From contig OZ251571.1 of NCBI GenBank assembly GCA_965243565.1, positions 372,001 to 436,000 of the forward strand: a DNA stretch of 64,000 bases. Direction: 5' to 3'. The notes below the pieces were generated by a model that worked only from the letters and a program-made list of their open reading frames with translations, was not told the origin of the DNA and did not search any database. A program made the position numbers and the translations under genes. Below are positions 26,227-34,987 of this stretch, piece by piece (position 1 is the first letter of the stretch; each line of letters opens with the position of its first letter). The DNA is from CBDEVH01 sp965243565. Lineage in GTDB: Bacteria > Pseudomonadota > Gammaproteobacteria > Tethybacterales > Persebacteraceae.

Positions 26227-27180
26227 TTACTCTTTAATAATATTTGAAATTGACCAATAGCCTCTCCCAAACTGGGCGGATAATGCGTCAATACTCGATT
26301 TTTTGGTTTTTCCTTGCTGTTGCATTCGTTTGTACGCTTGAATAATGTTGTTTTTATCATCCACCGACAATCGTTTGCTTTGATTGGGGTGTGTATTTGG
26401 TGGTAGTGGTCGTGTTTTTTGAAGCAATCCACCTTGCTCTATTGTTTTAATTTGTTGAATTTGATGATCAAACGACTTCATGTTTATTTCAAAGCCTATG
26501 GCTTGGCGGTTTAATCCTTTAGCCACTTTTGCTGTAGAAAAACTTCCCAGAAAAAAATCAGCAATGACATCACCTTCGTTGCTGGAGTATTGAATTATTT
26601 TTGTGAGTAATGCTGTTGGCAATTCATTTTTATTTTTTATTTGTCCGGGTTTATATTCACGGTTAATCACCCATACGTCTTCGCGGTCTTGATAATTACA
26701 AGATCCACCATTGTCGGTTTTTTCATTAGAGTCATAACGTGAATATAGGTTGAATGTATGCTTTGCGCCACCTTTGATATAAAATAAAATATGATAGTGC
26801 GACGACACGTATTTGGTTTTGGTATAAACACCAAAGTTATACTTCCAAATAATATGATTTTTTTCAGTGAGGTCTGTTGCATGCAATGCATTTAAAATAT
26901 GTACAAGCTGGGTATAGCCAGAGACAATATACAAAGCTCCACCGGGCTTGAGTACCCGCGCAGCCTCGCAAATCCATTGTTTAGAAAATTCAGCATACTG
27001 GTTTTTAGGCACATCCACATAGCCATCAATCACAAAATTTTCATTACGGTTATAGTGCTTGTCTAGGGTATTGCCGTTAATGCCATAGGGTGGATCGGTA
27101 ATGATTAAATCAACACTATTATCGGCAAGGTGTTGTTTTGCACCTGCCACACAATCCATATTGTAAAATTGATGTTTCAT
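26227..27180 (-). CDS. orphan beta-class DNA methyltransferase (N4/N6) with helix-turn-helix-like tail
   Basis: A 317-residue S-adenosylmethionine-dependent amino-methyltransferase. The catalytic motif IV DPPY (residues 29-32) precedes the cofactor motif I (DFFLGSFSTAKVA, about 206-218), the order of the beta class, which includes CcrM and HinfI. In motif I the usual FxGSG has Phe for the second Gly. The last 50 residues (SVDDKNNIIQAYKRMQQQGK...FGRGYWSISNII) look like a helix-turn-helix. No restriction endonuclease gene adjoins it, so it is probably solitary. Target site unknown. Confidence 0.85.
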   Translation of the reverse strand: MKHQFYNMDCVAGAKQHLADNSVDLIITDPPYGINGNTLDKHYNRNENFVIDGYVDVPKNQYAEFSKQWICEAARVLKPGGALYIVSGYTQLVHILNALHATDLTEKNHIIWKYNFGVYTKTKYVSSHYHILFYIKGGAKHTFNLYSRYDSNEKTDNGGSCNYQDREDVWVINREYKPGQIKNKNELPTALLTKIIQYSSNEGDVIADFFLGSFSTAKVAKGLNRQAIGFEINMKSFDHQIQQIKTIEQGGLLQKTRPLPPNTHPNQSKRLSVDDKNNIIQAYKRMQQQGKTKKSSIDALSAQFGRGYWSISNIIKE

Positions 27181-27429
27181 TTGATAAGATACGTGTCATT
27201 CTAACCTGAATACAGCAGCTCTCTTTTATTTCAGAAAACAATAATTTTTGATAAAGAGGAGTAAATTGAGAAAATTGAAGGATTTTCAACCTTTTAATCG
27301 ATATTTATCAAATTAATGCAAGAAAAACATCTTTTTTTAAAATAGTTCTATATTTATCAGTAGAATGCGTGCCTTATATTCAATTTCCGCATATTTTTGC
27401 TATTTGAAATTGTCCAAAAAGTAAAAACT

Positions 27430-28683
27430 ATGAAATTTGACGATTTAGGTCTTAATCCAAAGCTGTTAAAAGCAATTGACCAACAGGGCTATAAAGAACC
27501 CACTCCCATCCAAGAAAAATCAATTCCTGAAATACTAGCAGGTCATGATGTGATGGCAGCCGCACAGACAGGAACAGGTAAAACAGCAAGCTTTGTTCTA
27601 CCCATATTGCATTATTTATTTGATGGTGAAAAACCCCAAGTATATAACAATGAATTTCGTGTATTAATCGTTACACCAACACGAGAGTTGGCAGCACAAA
27701 TTGCCGACAGTATTAAAGTTTATGGGCAATATCTTTCGGTAAAATCAACAGCCGTATTTGGTGGGGTTAAAATTAACCCGCAAATGCAACGCTTACGCGG
27801 TCATAATGATATCTTAATCGCAACTCCCGGACGCTTGCTTGATTTGCATAAACAAAATGCCGCTCATTTTGACGGTCTTGAAATATTGGTATTAGATGAG
27901 GCCGATCGGATGTTGGATTTGGGTTTTATTAAAGATGTTAAACAAATTATTAGTAAAGTACCCAAAGACCGTCAAACGTTATTATTTTCGGCAACATTTT
28001 CTGACGAGGTGCGTGAAATTGCCAAAAAGTTTATGAAGAACCCCGTTGAAGTATCGGTTGCCCCACCCAACGCCACGGTAGACAGTATTAAACAACGATT
28101 AATTTCTGTTGACAAAAGTAAAAAAACCGATGCGTTAATACGCTTATTAGAGACTGATAATTGCTATCAAATCTTGGTTTTTGCACGCACCAAACATGGG
28201 GCAGATAAATTAACCAGAAATTTAATTGCGAATAATATAGAGGCAGTCGCTATTCATGGCAATAAAAGCCAAGGTGCACGAACCAAAGCACTTGCTAATT
28301 TTAAAGCAGGGAAAAATCGGGTATTGATTGCAACCGATATTGCATCTCGAGGAATCGATATTAGCCAGCTACCTCGCGTTGTCAATTTTGATTTACCCGA
28401 TGCGCCCCATGACTATATACACCGTATTGGTCGAACAGGCAGAGCCGGTTTAGCAGGGGAAGCGATCTCACTGGTTAGTAGTGATGAGTTTGGTCTATTA
28501 CGTGATATTGAAAATTTGATAAAAAAGAAATTACCTCGTGAAGAATTAGAAGGTCTAGAGCCAAAAGTTAGATTATCCGAATCAAACGATGTCGGGAAAA
28601 AGAAGCCTAATAACAAAAACCCCAGAAACGCTAAATTTCAAAAACCGTTGGTTAAAAAAAGAGTACGGCGGCCAAGAAATTAA
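27430..28683 (+). CDS. rhlE: DEAD-box ATP-dependent RNA helicase RhlE
   Basis: Unwinds RNA in ribosome assembly and mRNA decay. The 417-residue protein starts at ATG (MKFDDLGLNP); the frame opens earlier with a poor TTG at 27397. Motifs: Q motif PTPIQ, AQTGTGKT (45-52), PTRELAAQI, TPGRLLD, DEAD, SAT, RGIDI and HRIGRTGRAG. The C-terminal tail is rich in Lys, Arg and Asn (KKRVRRPRN), as in RhlE proteins. It has an unusually long upstream gap of about 250 bases. Confidence 0.94.
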   Translation: MKFDDLGLNPKLLKAIDQQGYKEPTPIQEKSIPEILAGHDVMAAAQTGTGKTASFVLPILHYLFDGEKPQVYNNEFRVLIVTPTRELAAQIADSIKVYGQYLSVKSTAVFGGVKINPQMQRLRGHNDILIATPGRLLDLHKQNAAHFDGLEILVLDEADRMLDLGFIKDVKQIISKVPKDRQTLLFSATFSDEVREIAKKFMKNPVEVSVAPPNATVDSIKQRLISVDKSKKTDALIRLLETDNCYQILVFARTKHGADKLTRNLIANNIEAVAIHGNKSQGARTKALANFKAGKNRVLIATDIASRGIDISQLPRVVNFDLPDAPHDYIHRIGRTGRAGLAGEAISLVSSDEFGLLRDIENLIKKKLPREELEGLEPKVRLSESNDVGKKKPNNKNPRNAKFQKPLVKKRVRRPRN

Positions 28684-28701
28684 TTCAGTCTGAATTTTTT
28701 T
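28682..28701 (+). terminator. intrinsic terminator of rhlE
   Basis: Overlapping the rhlE stop, AATTCA-GTC-TGAATT forms a six-pair hairpin directly followed by a T run. The convergent permease gene ends at 28713. Confidence 0.6.
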
Positions 28702-28712
28702 AGTTGTAGGAA

Positions 28713-31223
28713 TTACTCATTACGAATGAGTGGGTAGGGTGGTTTGTTGACGACTTTTGTAATGTCGATGATACCTAAAATAATAAAAAAGGCAAAGCTG
28801 ATGGAGGCGATTGAAAACAATGCACTCCACTGCATTTGCCACTCCAGTTCAAAAATATAAAGCACTAACAGCCAAGCAGCACCTGTGCCAAGCAGCATAG
28901 CCGGAACAACGGCAACAATGGCAATGATGATAAATTCAACCAATCCGCTGATTATAATGGTGCGTTTATTGACGCCGATTAATCGCAAGGTAGCAATGGT
29001 TTTTATGCGACGGCGATGGTTGCCAATGAGGGTGGCGATAATCATTGGCAGTCCTGAAATAATTAAAAATCCAGCACTGACCAATAGCAAGGTGGTGATG
29101 TGTTCAAGCAGTCGCTTTAAAAAAGCAAAGACGGGAGCAGTCGGCACTGGGATGACATTGGGCAGTTGTTTGGCAATGGATAATTGTAAATCATTAATTT
29201 TATCTTTGGGCATATAAGCGCCACCCATATAAGTATGGGGTATTCCTTCAATCGGAACATCGGATAATATGACCACAAAGTTAATGTCAAATGATTGCCA
29301 ATCAATTTTACGCATACTGGTTATAACGGCGGTTACGGGTTCACCTAAAAAATTAAGTTCGAGATTGTCGCCTAATTTTACGCCAAAATTTTTGGCGGCT
29401 TCTTCGTCAAACGAGGCTTGTAAACCATTTTGGTTTGGATCCCATAGTGTGCCTTGACTGACTTTGCTGCTACCAATGTAATTGCCATCGCTCCAAGTAA
29501 CGCCACGATCGCCGCGTAATATCCATTTGTCTTCGGGGTCTTTGGCTAAGATTTCTTCGGTGGTCATGCCACCAATTGCCTCGATGCGTCCACGAATAAA
29601 AGGAATGACGCGTAATTCGCCGTTGTGATCGCTGACCATCGATTCCAAAATAGAACGTTGATCAGAACGTGCGCCAACAAAGAAAACGCTGGGGGCTTCT
29701 TTGTCGAGTGTATCGTCAATTTGATGCGAAAAATTTTCTTTTGCTTGAATAACGCTAATGAGGGTAAATATACCAATGCCAAGTGACATCATGGTGGTGG
29801 CGGTTTGTCGGCGATGCCGACAAACCGCAATAGTACCCAAGCGGATGGTTGGCGAAAAATACGCACTTATGCTTTCGATAAAACGAATCGTCATTGCAGC
29901 GAGGAAGTAAAAAAGCAAAGCGACAATGGCAATAATGCCCAAATACAATTTTTGTTGCCACGGCAACGGCAATACGATAATGGCAAGTGATAACGCACCC
30001 ACCGTAATTAATTTGTCGCGCGCACGGCTGGCAATGCTGATATGTTCATTGCCTGTGTTTGAAAATAAATGCAATGGATTGGTATTAATATGAGCGAGTA
30101 ATGGCGGTGTTATAAATGCAATGGTGATGGTGCTTACAATAAATACGGCGGATGCAAAAGAAGCGACTGTATTGGTAGCATAAAAGGGCAGGGGTAAGTA
30201 AGGGGCAATAAAGTCAATGATAATGGGTAGCAAGACAGTGCCGCCGCTGGCACCAATAATGGCGCCTAGTAAGGTAAATAGGGTAGATATTAATAAATAG
30301 ACGTTTAAAATCAGTTTGTTGGGTGCGCCTAATAATTTAAAAATAGCGATGGCACGTAAGCGTGCACGCAAAAAAGCAGACAAGGCACTGCCACAACCTA
30401 TACCAGCGAGCAATAGGGAGGCGAGTGAGGCAAGCGATAAAAATGCTCGAATTCTATCCATTGTTCTGCGGACGTTTTGTTGAGCGTCTTCGGGTCCTAA
30501 AATACGCCACCCCGCATCGGGGAATTGTTTTTCGATGGAGTCTTTCCATTTTGTGCTGTCGGTATTGGTGGCGAGTTTTGCGCGTGTGAATCGTGCAACC
30601 AAGGCACCGGGCTGTGTAAAGTGAGGGGTTTCGAGTAGTGATTTATTAACAAATATGGCTGGTGCCCCATACCATAAACGCGGATCTGGGTCGGGTTCGT
30701 CTAAATAATGATTGATTATTTTTAGAGTAACACCACCAGCCTTTAAGGTATCGCCCACTGCAATATCAAAATACTCACCAATGCGTTGGTTAATATAAGC
30801 GGGATAAACGCCGTCTATGGGGGGTGTTTGTAGTGTTTGCGGTGTTTCGGTATTTTGTACTGCCAGCGTGCCATAGAGTGGGTAGGATGAATCAATGCCT
30901 TTCAGGCGAACAATGTGCGTGCGTTCGTTGTGAACCGCCAATACTCGGGCAGCATTCATTTGTGAAATGGCTTGACTGTTATTGTCAATCCATTTTAGTT
31001 CTTCTGGCTTGAAGTCGCGTTGTGATAAACGCAATGATAAATCACCACCAATTAATGTTTTTGCTGATTGAACAAAGGAATTTTCAAACGCACTTGTCAA
31101 TGCAATGACAATGGTTAGTAGCAAAGTGGCAAAAGCCAAAATACCTGCCGAAAAAATAAATAAATTAACTTCACCGCGTAATTCGCGGCGTAATAAAATA
31201 AAAGTGGGATTTTTACTTCGCAT
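28713..31223 (-). CDS. ABC transporter permease, FtsX/YbbP-like
   Basis: Large inner-membrane subunit, 836 residues, with an N-terminal helix, a periplasmic domain, three central helices (about 265-370), a second helical and periplasmic set, and three C-terminal helices: the duplicated FtsX architecture of YbbP. ATG at 31223 gives MRSKNPTFILLRREL; another ATG lies at 31235. Its start overlaps the end of the ATPase gene by about 11 bases. With ybbA and tesA, the order equals E. coli tesA-ybbA-ybbP. Substrate unknown, perhaps lipid or lipoprotein related. Confidence 0.9.
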   Translation of the reverse strand: MRSKNPTFILLRRELRGEVNLFIFSAGILAFATLLLTIVIALTSAFENSFVQSAKTLIGGDLSLRLSQRDFKPEELKWIDNNSQAISQMNAARVLAVHNERTHIVRLKGIDSSYPLYGTLAVQNTETPQTLQTPPIDGVYPAYINQRIGEYFDIAVGDTLKAGGVTLKIINHYLDEPDPDPRLWYGAPAIFVNKSLLETPHFTQPGALVARFTRAKLATNTDSTKWKDSIEKQFPDAGWRILGPEDAQQNVRRTMDRIRAFLSLASLASLLLAGIGCGSALSAFLRARLRAIAIFKLLGAPNKLILNVYLLISTLFTLLGAIIGASGGTVLLPIIIDFIAPYLPLPFYATNTVASFASAVFIVSTITIAFITPPLLAHINTNPLHLFSNTGNEHISIASRARDKLITVGALSLAIIVLPLPWQQKLYLGIIAIVALLFYFLAAMTIRFIESISAYFSPTIRLGTIAVCRHRRQTATTMMSLGIGIFTLISVIQAKENFSHQIDDTLDKEAPSVFFVGARSDQRSILESMVSDHNGELRVIPFIRGRIEAIGGMTTEEILAKDPEDKWILRGDRGVTWSDGNYIGSSKVSQGTLWDPNQNGLQASFDEEAAKNFGVKLGDNLELNFLGEPVTAVITSMRKIDWQSFDINFVVILSDVPIEGIPHTYMGGAYMPKDKINDLQLSIAKQLPNVIPVPTAPVFAFLKRLLEHITTLLLVSAGFLIISGLPMIIATLIGNHRRRIKTIATLRLIGVNKRTIIISGLVEFIIIAIVAVVPAMLLGTGAAWLLVLYIFELEWQMQWSALFSIASISFAFFIILGIIDITKVVNKPPYPLIRNE

Positions 31224-31890
31224 AGGCGGTTCCATCAATCATTTCAAGTACTGAATTAAAACGATTGAGGATAGACGTATTGTGCGTAACAAATAATAAA
31301 GTGGTATTATTTTTTTTGCTGAGTTGCAATAGCGTCTCTAGCACTTGCTCGCTTGTTTCATCGTCTAAATTACCAGTTGGTTCGTCCGCCAAAATGAGTT
31401 GTGGATTGGCTGCAAATGCGCGGGCAATGGCGACTCGTTGTTGTTCGCCTCCCGATAACTGTGCTGGAAAATGGTGCAGGCGTTCTTGCAATCCGACGGC
31501 ATTTAACATGGCTGTGGCTTGTTCGGCGGCGTTGTCAATGCGATTGATTTCGAGTGGTAATGCCACGTTTTCTAAAGCGGTCATGGTCGATAATAAATGA
31601 AAATGCTGAAAGACAACGCCGATTTTTTCACGCCGTAGTTGAGCGAGTTGGTCTTCATCCATCACGTTTAGGTGTTGTCCCATTGTTACAATTTGTCCGC
31701 TATTGGGTTGTAATAAACCGCTAATAATTGCCAATAGACTGGTTTTGCCCGCACCGGATCGCCCAATGAGGGCGGTGTGTTGTCCTCGCTCGATTTTTAG
31801 ATTGAGTGACTTTAAAATATGAACATTGCCACTAAAAGATAGGCAGATGTCAGTTAAATGTATGGCAGGTGGTATAGAATCAACAGTCAT
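31213..31890 (-). CDS. ABC transporter ATP-binding protein, YbbA-like
   Basis: A 225-residue LolD/MacB-type ATPase partner of the adjacent permease. Walker A GRSGAGKTS, Q-loop VVFQHFHLLSTMTALENV, signature LSGGEQQRVAIARAF, Walker B LILADEPTGNLD and His switch LFVTHN are complete. Its ATG overlaps the divergent tesA ATG by two bases (CATG at 31888-31891). Confidence 0.93.
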   Translation of the reverse strand: MTVDSIPPAIHLTDICLSFSGNVHILKSLNLKIERGQHTALIGRSGAGKTSLLAIISGLLQPNSGQIVTMGQHLNVMDEDQLAQLRREKIGVVFQHFHLLSTMTALENVALPLEINRIDNAAEQATAMLNAVGLQERLHHFPAQLSGGEQQRVAIARAFAANPQLILADEPTGNLDDETSEQVLETLLQLSKKNNTTLLFVTHNTSILNRFNSVLEMIDGTAYAK

Positions 31891-32539
31891 GATTGAATGG
31901 GTGGTGAAAAAATGGGTTTATATTGGTTTATTGAGCATTATAGCACTTTGCACAATGCCTATTGGGACCGTACATGCCTCAAAAATGATAAAAATAGTGG
32001 CTTTTGGCGATAGTTTATCATCGGGGTATTATTTGCCAAAAGAAGCGGGTTTCGCACCTGTTTTAGAAAAAAATCTACAACAAAAAGGCATCATGGCACA
32101 AGTGATTAATGCCGCTATAGCAGGTGAAACCAGTAGCGATGCGCGCGCCCGTGTTAATTGGATGTTAAAAAAACACAAGCCCGACCTTGTCATTATTGAG
32201 TTTGGTGCAAACGACATGTTAATGGGGTTACCATTGAATGCGTTATACGACAATTTATCGGTGGTGATTGATGCTATTCAGGCGAACAACACCAAAATTT
32301 TATTGGTAGGAATGCAGGCACCAGTTAATTCGGGCACACAGTATCAAAACCAATTGATACAAGTTTATGAACGATTAGCCGATGAGAAAAAAGTGGAGTT
32401 ATACCCATTTTTTTTAAAAGATGTTGCGGCAGTTGAATCGTTAAATCTAGCAGATGGCTTGCACCCTAATCCAGAGGGAGTTCTCATTATCGTTAATAAT
32501 ATATTGCCCAGTGTACTACAGCTACTGCCTGCGGAATAA
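31889..32539 (+). CDS. tesA: arylesterase / acyl-CoA thioesterase I (TesA), SGNH family
   Basis: Periplasmic multifunctional esterase. I take ATG at 31889 (MIEWVVKKWVYIGLL), which starts a signal peptide ending near VHA; the frame is open further upstream but that part overlies the ATPase gene. Mature motifs: AFGDSLSSGYYLP (Ser), GANDMLMGLP (Asn) and DGLHPN (Asp, His). The 216-residue length fits E. coli TesA (208). Divergent from ybbA as in E. coli. Confidence 0.92.
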   Translation: MIEWVVKKWVYIGLLSIIALCTMPIGTVHASKMIKIVAFGDSLSSGYYLPKEAGFAPVLEKNLQQKGIMAQVINAAIAGETSSDARARVNWMLKKHKPDLVIIEFGANDMLMGLPLNALYDNLSVVIDAIQANNTKILLVGMQAPVNSGTQYQNQLIQVYERLADEKKVELYPFFLKDVAAVESLNLADGLHPNPEGVLIIVNNILPSVLQLLPAE

Positions 32540-32542
32540 ACA

Positions 32543-33034
32543 ATGTTAAAGCCATTTTTTTTATCAATTACAGCGGCGATATTTTGCATTGCCTCTTTGT
32601 GCATTGCCTATTTTTATATGGAACAATATTTGTTGCTCGAAGCCTGCCCACTGTGTATTTTAGATAGATTCACCGTTGGTTTTATGAGTATTGGTTTTTT
32701 TGGTTATGCGTTTGCTACAAAATTTTCCAAACCGTTATTGCAAAAAATAAGTTGGGCGTTTACCTCATTCACACTGCTTATCGGTTTTATTTTAACAGGG
32801 CGGCATATTTGGCTACAGGCACAACCGCCGAACGATAGCGGTTTTTGTTTAACCAGTAGCGAATCAGTGCAAAACGTATTGGCATTAATTGGCAAAGCGT
32901 TTGATGCCAATGCCGATTGTGGGGGGATTGCTTGGGTGTTTTTGGGGTTATCGATACCACAACAATTATTGGTATTTTTTATTTTTATTACAATATTGCA
33001 ATTATGTTTATATAAAGGTATGATAAAGAAATGA
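32543..33034 (+). CDS. dsbB: disulfide bond formation protein DsbB
   Basis: Inner-membrane quinone reductase that reoxidises DsbA. The 163-residue protein has four hydrophobic helices and both cysteine pairs: CPLC (Cys35, Cys38) in the first periplasmic loop and Cys102 with Cys126 in the second. No dsbA in the window. It starts three bases after tesA and overlaps the ribB start by four bases (ATGA). Confidence 0.93.
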   Translation: MLKPFFLSITAAIFCIASLCIAYFYMEQYLLLEACPLCILDRFTVGFMSIGFFGYAFATKFSKPLLQKISWAFTSFTLLIGFILTGRHIWLQAQPPNDSGFCLTSSESVQNVLALIGKAFDANADCGGIAWVFLGLSIPQQLLVFFIFITILQLCLYKGMIKK

Positions 33035-34143
33035 TAGCGAATATTCAAGAGATTATCGATGATTTAGCCGTCGGTAAAATGGTTGTTTTGGTTGATGATG
33101 AAGAGCGTGAGAACGAAGGCGATATTGTCATTTCTGCCAGTCATATTACGCCGGAAGCCATTAACTTTATGGCACAGCATTGCCGCGGGTTAATTTGTAT
33201 GGCGATTACAAAAGAGCATAGCGACCAACTGGGCTTGCCGATGATGGCAACACAAAATGGATCCCCTTTTGGCACAAACTTTACGGTGTCTATCGAGGCG
33301 GCACAAGGTGTTACCACTGGCATATCTGCTGCTGATAGAGCAAAAACTGTACAAACAGCAGTGCAGCCCAATGTTTGTCCGAGCGATATTGTTATGCCCG
33401 GGCATGTGTTTCCTATTCGTGCTGAAACCGGCGGCGTTTTAGTGCGGGCAGGGCATACAGAAGCAGGCTGTGATCTAACACGGTTGGCTGGGCTTTTCCC
33501 CGCCGCCGTTATTTGCGAAATTATGAACGAAGACGGAAGTATGGCACGAATGCCATCACTTGAAAAATTTGCCGATAAACATGGGATAAAAATAGGAACG
33601 ATTGAATCATTAATCGAACACCGCATGAAAAACGAATATTTAGTGCAACGTGAATACGAATCGTCCGTTACCACTCCTTTTGGTGAATTTAACATGATTG
33701 CGTATCGTGATTTAATTAACAACAACTTACACACTGCATTGTTTTGCGGAGAATTAGACGCAGACAACCTACCATTGGTGCGGGTTGCCATTAATGCAAC
33801 GGTATGGGACGGTTTATTATTGGATAATCGCAACGAATCATGGGGGGTTTTGCCTGCTCTAGAAAAAATCGCCCAAGAAAAATCAGGCGTTTTATTAATG
33901 CTATCAACCGATAATTCCACCGATAAACACCGTATGGAGCAGCAAATTGCCCAATGGAATCACACACAAACAGCACCCAATAACAACAACCTACGTTACT
34001 ATGGTTTTGGGGCGCAAATTTTAAGTGATTTAGGCTGTAGCAAAATACGGTTACTATCGCATCCATTTAGATTGCCTAGTATGCAAGGTTTTGGTCTGTC
34101 TATTGAAGACTTTATCCCGCCATCTGAGACGACAAGCAACTAA
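33031..34143 (+). CDS. ribB: 3,4-dihydroxy-2-butanone 4-phosphate synthase with degenerate RibA-like domain (RibBX type)
   Basis: Makes the four-carbon unit of riboflavin from ribulose 5-phosphate. Residues 1-200 form the RibB domain with DDEERENEGD and GHTEAGCDLTRLAGLFPA. The C-terminal half (about 210-365) aligns with GTP cyclohydrolase II but lacks the zinc Cys cluster (no C-x-R-C-D-C-G) and catalytic motifs, so it should not hydrolyse GTP. Such RibBX fusions are known in proteobacteria. The organism therefore needs a separate ribA. ribH and nusB follow. Confidence 0.92.
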   Translation: MIANIQEIIDDLAVGKMVVLVDDEERENEGDIVISASHITPEAINFMAQHCRGLICMAITKEHSDQLGLPMMATQNGSPFGTNFTVSIEAAQGVTTGISAADRAKTVQTAVQPNVCPSDIVMPGHVFPIRAETGGVLVRAGHTEAGCDLTRLAGLFPAAVICEIMNEDGSMARMPSLEKFADKHGIKIGTIESLIEHRMKNEYLVQREYESSVTTPFGEFNMIAYRDLINNNLHTALFCGELDADNLPLVRVAINATVWDGLLLDNRNESWGVLPALEKIAQEKSGVLLMLSTDNSTDKHRMEQQIAQWNHTQTAPNNNNLRYYGFGAQILSDLGCSKIRLLSHPFRLPSMQGFGLSIEDFIPPSETTSN

Positions 34144-34146
34144 GCC

Positions 34147-34563
34147 ATGCGTGCTGTTATTGTCATTGCTGATTTTTATTCTGATATTGCAGAAGGCTTA
34201 CTTACTTCTTGCGTGACCGAACTAAACAATAACGCGGTCGATGCATCGTGGGTGATACGCGTGCCCGGCGCACTAGAAATACCCTACGTCATACAACAGC
34301 TTGCCGAGAAACAAAGAATCGATTTAGCCGTGGCATTGGGCTGTGTTATTCGGGGTGAAACCTATCATTTCGAAGTAGTATCACAAGTATCTGCATTGGG
34401 CTTGCAGCAAGTACAGCTAAGCACGGGGGTGCCCGTTGGCAACGGCATTATTACAGTCGAAACCCAAGCACAAGCGCAAGCACGATTACAAAAAGGCAAA
34501 GAAGCCACTCATGCCGCGCTAACATTAGCGCGTTTAAAACAACACCAATTTCAGGCAAACTAA
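34147..34563 (+). CDS. ribH: 6,7-dimethyl-8-ribityllumazine synthase
   Basis: Condenses the RibB product with the pyrimidine to form lumazine. The 138-residue protein is a little short compared with the usual 150-160, trimmed at the N terminus. PGALEIP, GCVIRGETYHFE (His74, the catalytic base) and GNGIITVET are the family motifs. It starts three bases after ribB and four bases before nusB. Confidence 0.95.
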   Translation: MRAVIVIADFYSDIAEGLLTSCVTELNNNAVDASWVIRVPGALEIPYVIQQLAEKQRIDLAVALGCVIRGETYHFEVVSQVSALGLQQVQLSTGVPVGNGIITVETQAQAQARLQKGKEATHAALTLARLKQHQFQAN

Positions 34564-34567
34564 GTAA

Positions 34568-34987
34568 ATGGCAAACATTAACCGTCGCGATGCACGTATT
34601 TTTTCTATGCGAGTTATTTATGCCGCTATTTCAGGCAAAGACACCGCCGCTACACAATCCGATCGTGTACTCACATTAAAACCAAAACGCTCTGCTATAG
34701 CCGATGACGAATTGGTAATGAATCTATTGCGGGTTTATGATTTTAGGCAAGAAGACATACTCAATTGGATAAGCGAAAATTACGATAGACCTGCAGCATT
34801 AATATCGGCGGTAGAACAAGCCATCATGGCAACCGCCATTGCTGAAATGTTGGGCTGTCCTGATACACCAAAGGCGATCATCATTGACGAAGCAATTGAG
34901 ATTACGAAATTATACGGTGATGAAAACGGCTATGAATTGGTCAACGGCATACTTGAAAAAATAAACAAAAAACTAAGCAATGCGTGA
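34568..34987 (+). CDS. nusB: transcription antitermination factor NusB
   Basis: Binds boxA RNA with S10 in rRNA antitermination. The 139-residue all-helical protein begins NRRDARIFSMRVIYA and ends with IIIDEAIEITKLYGDENGYELVNGILEKI, split here by 8-base overlap with thiL. Located in the classic ribH-nusB-thiL-pgpA order. Confidence 0.93.
   Translation: MANINRRDARIFSMRVIYAAISGKDTAATQSDRVLTLKPKRSAIADDELVMNLLRVYDFRQEDILNWISENYDRPAALISAVEQAIMATAIAEMLGCPDTPKAIIIDEAIEITKLYGDENGYELVNGILEKINKKLSNA

Noticed and set aside
32995..33030. FMN riboswitch before ribB
   Set aside because: dsbB overlaps the ribB start, leaving no room for the structured leader.
33141..33920. 259-codon open frame antisense to ribB
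   Set aside because: RibB motifs on the plus strand are unambiguous; the opposite frame has no protein-like pattern.
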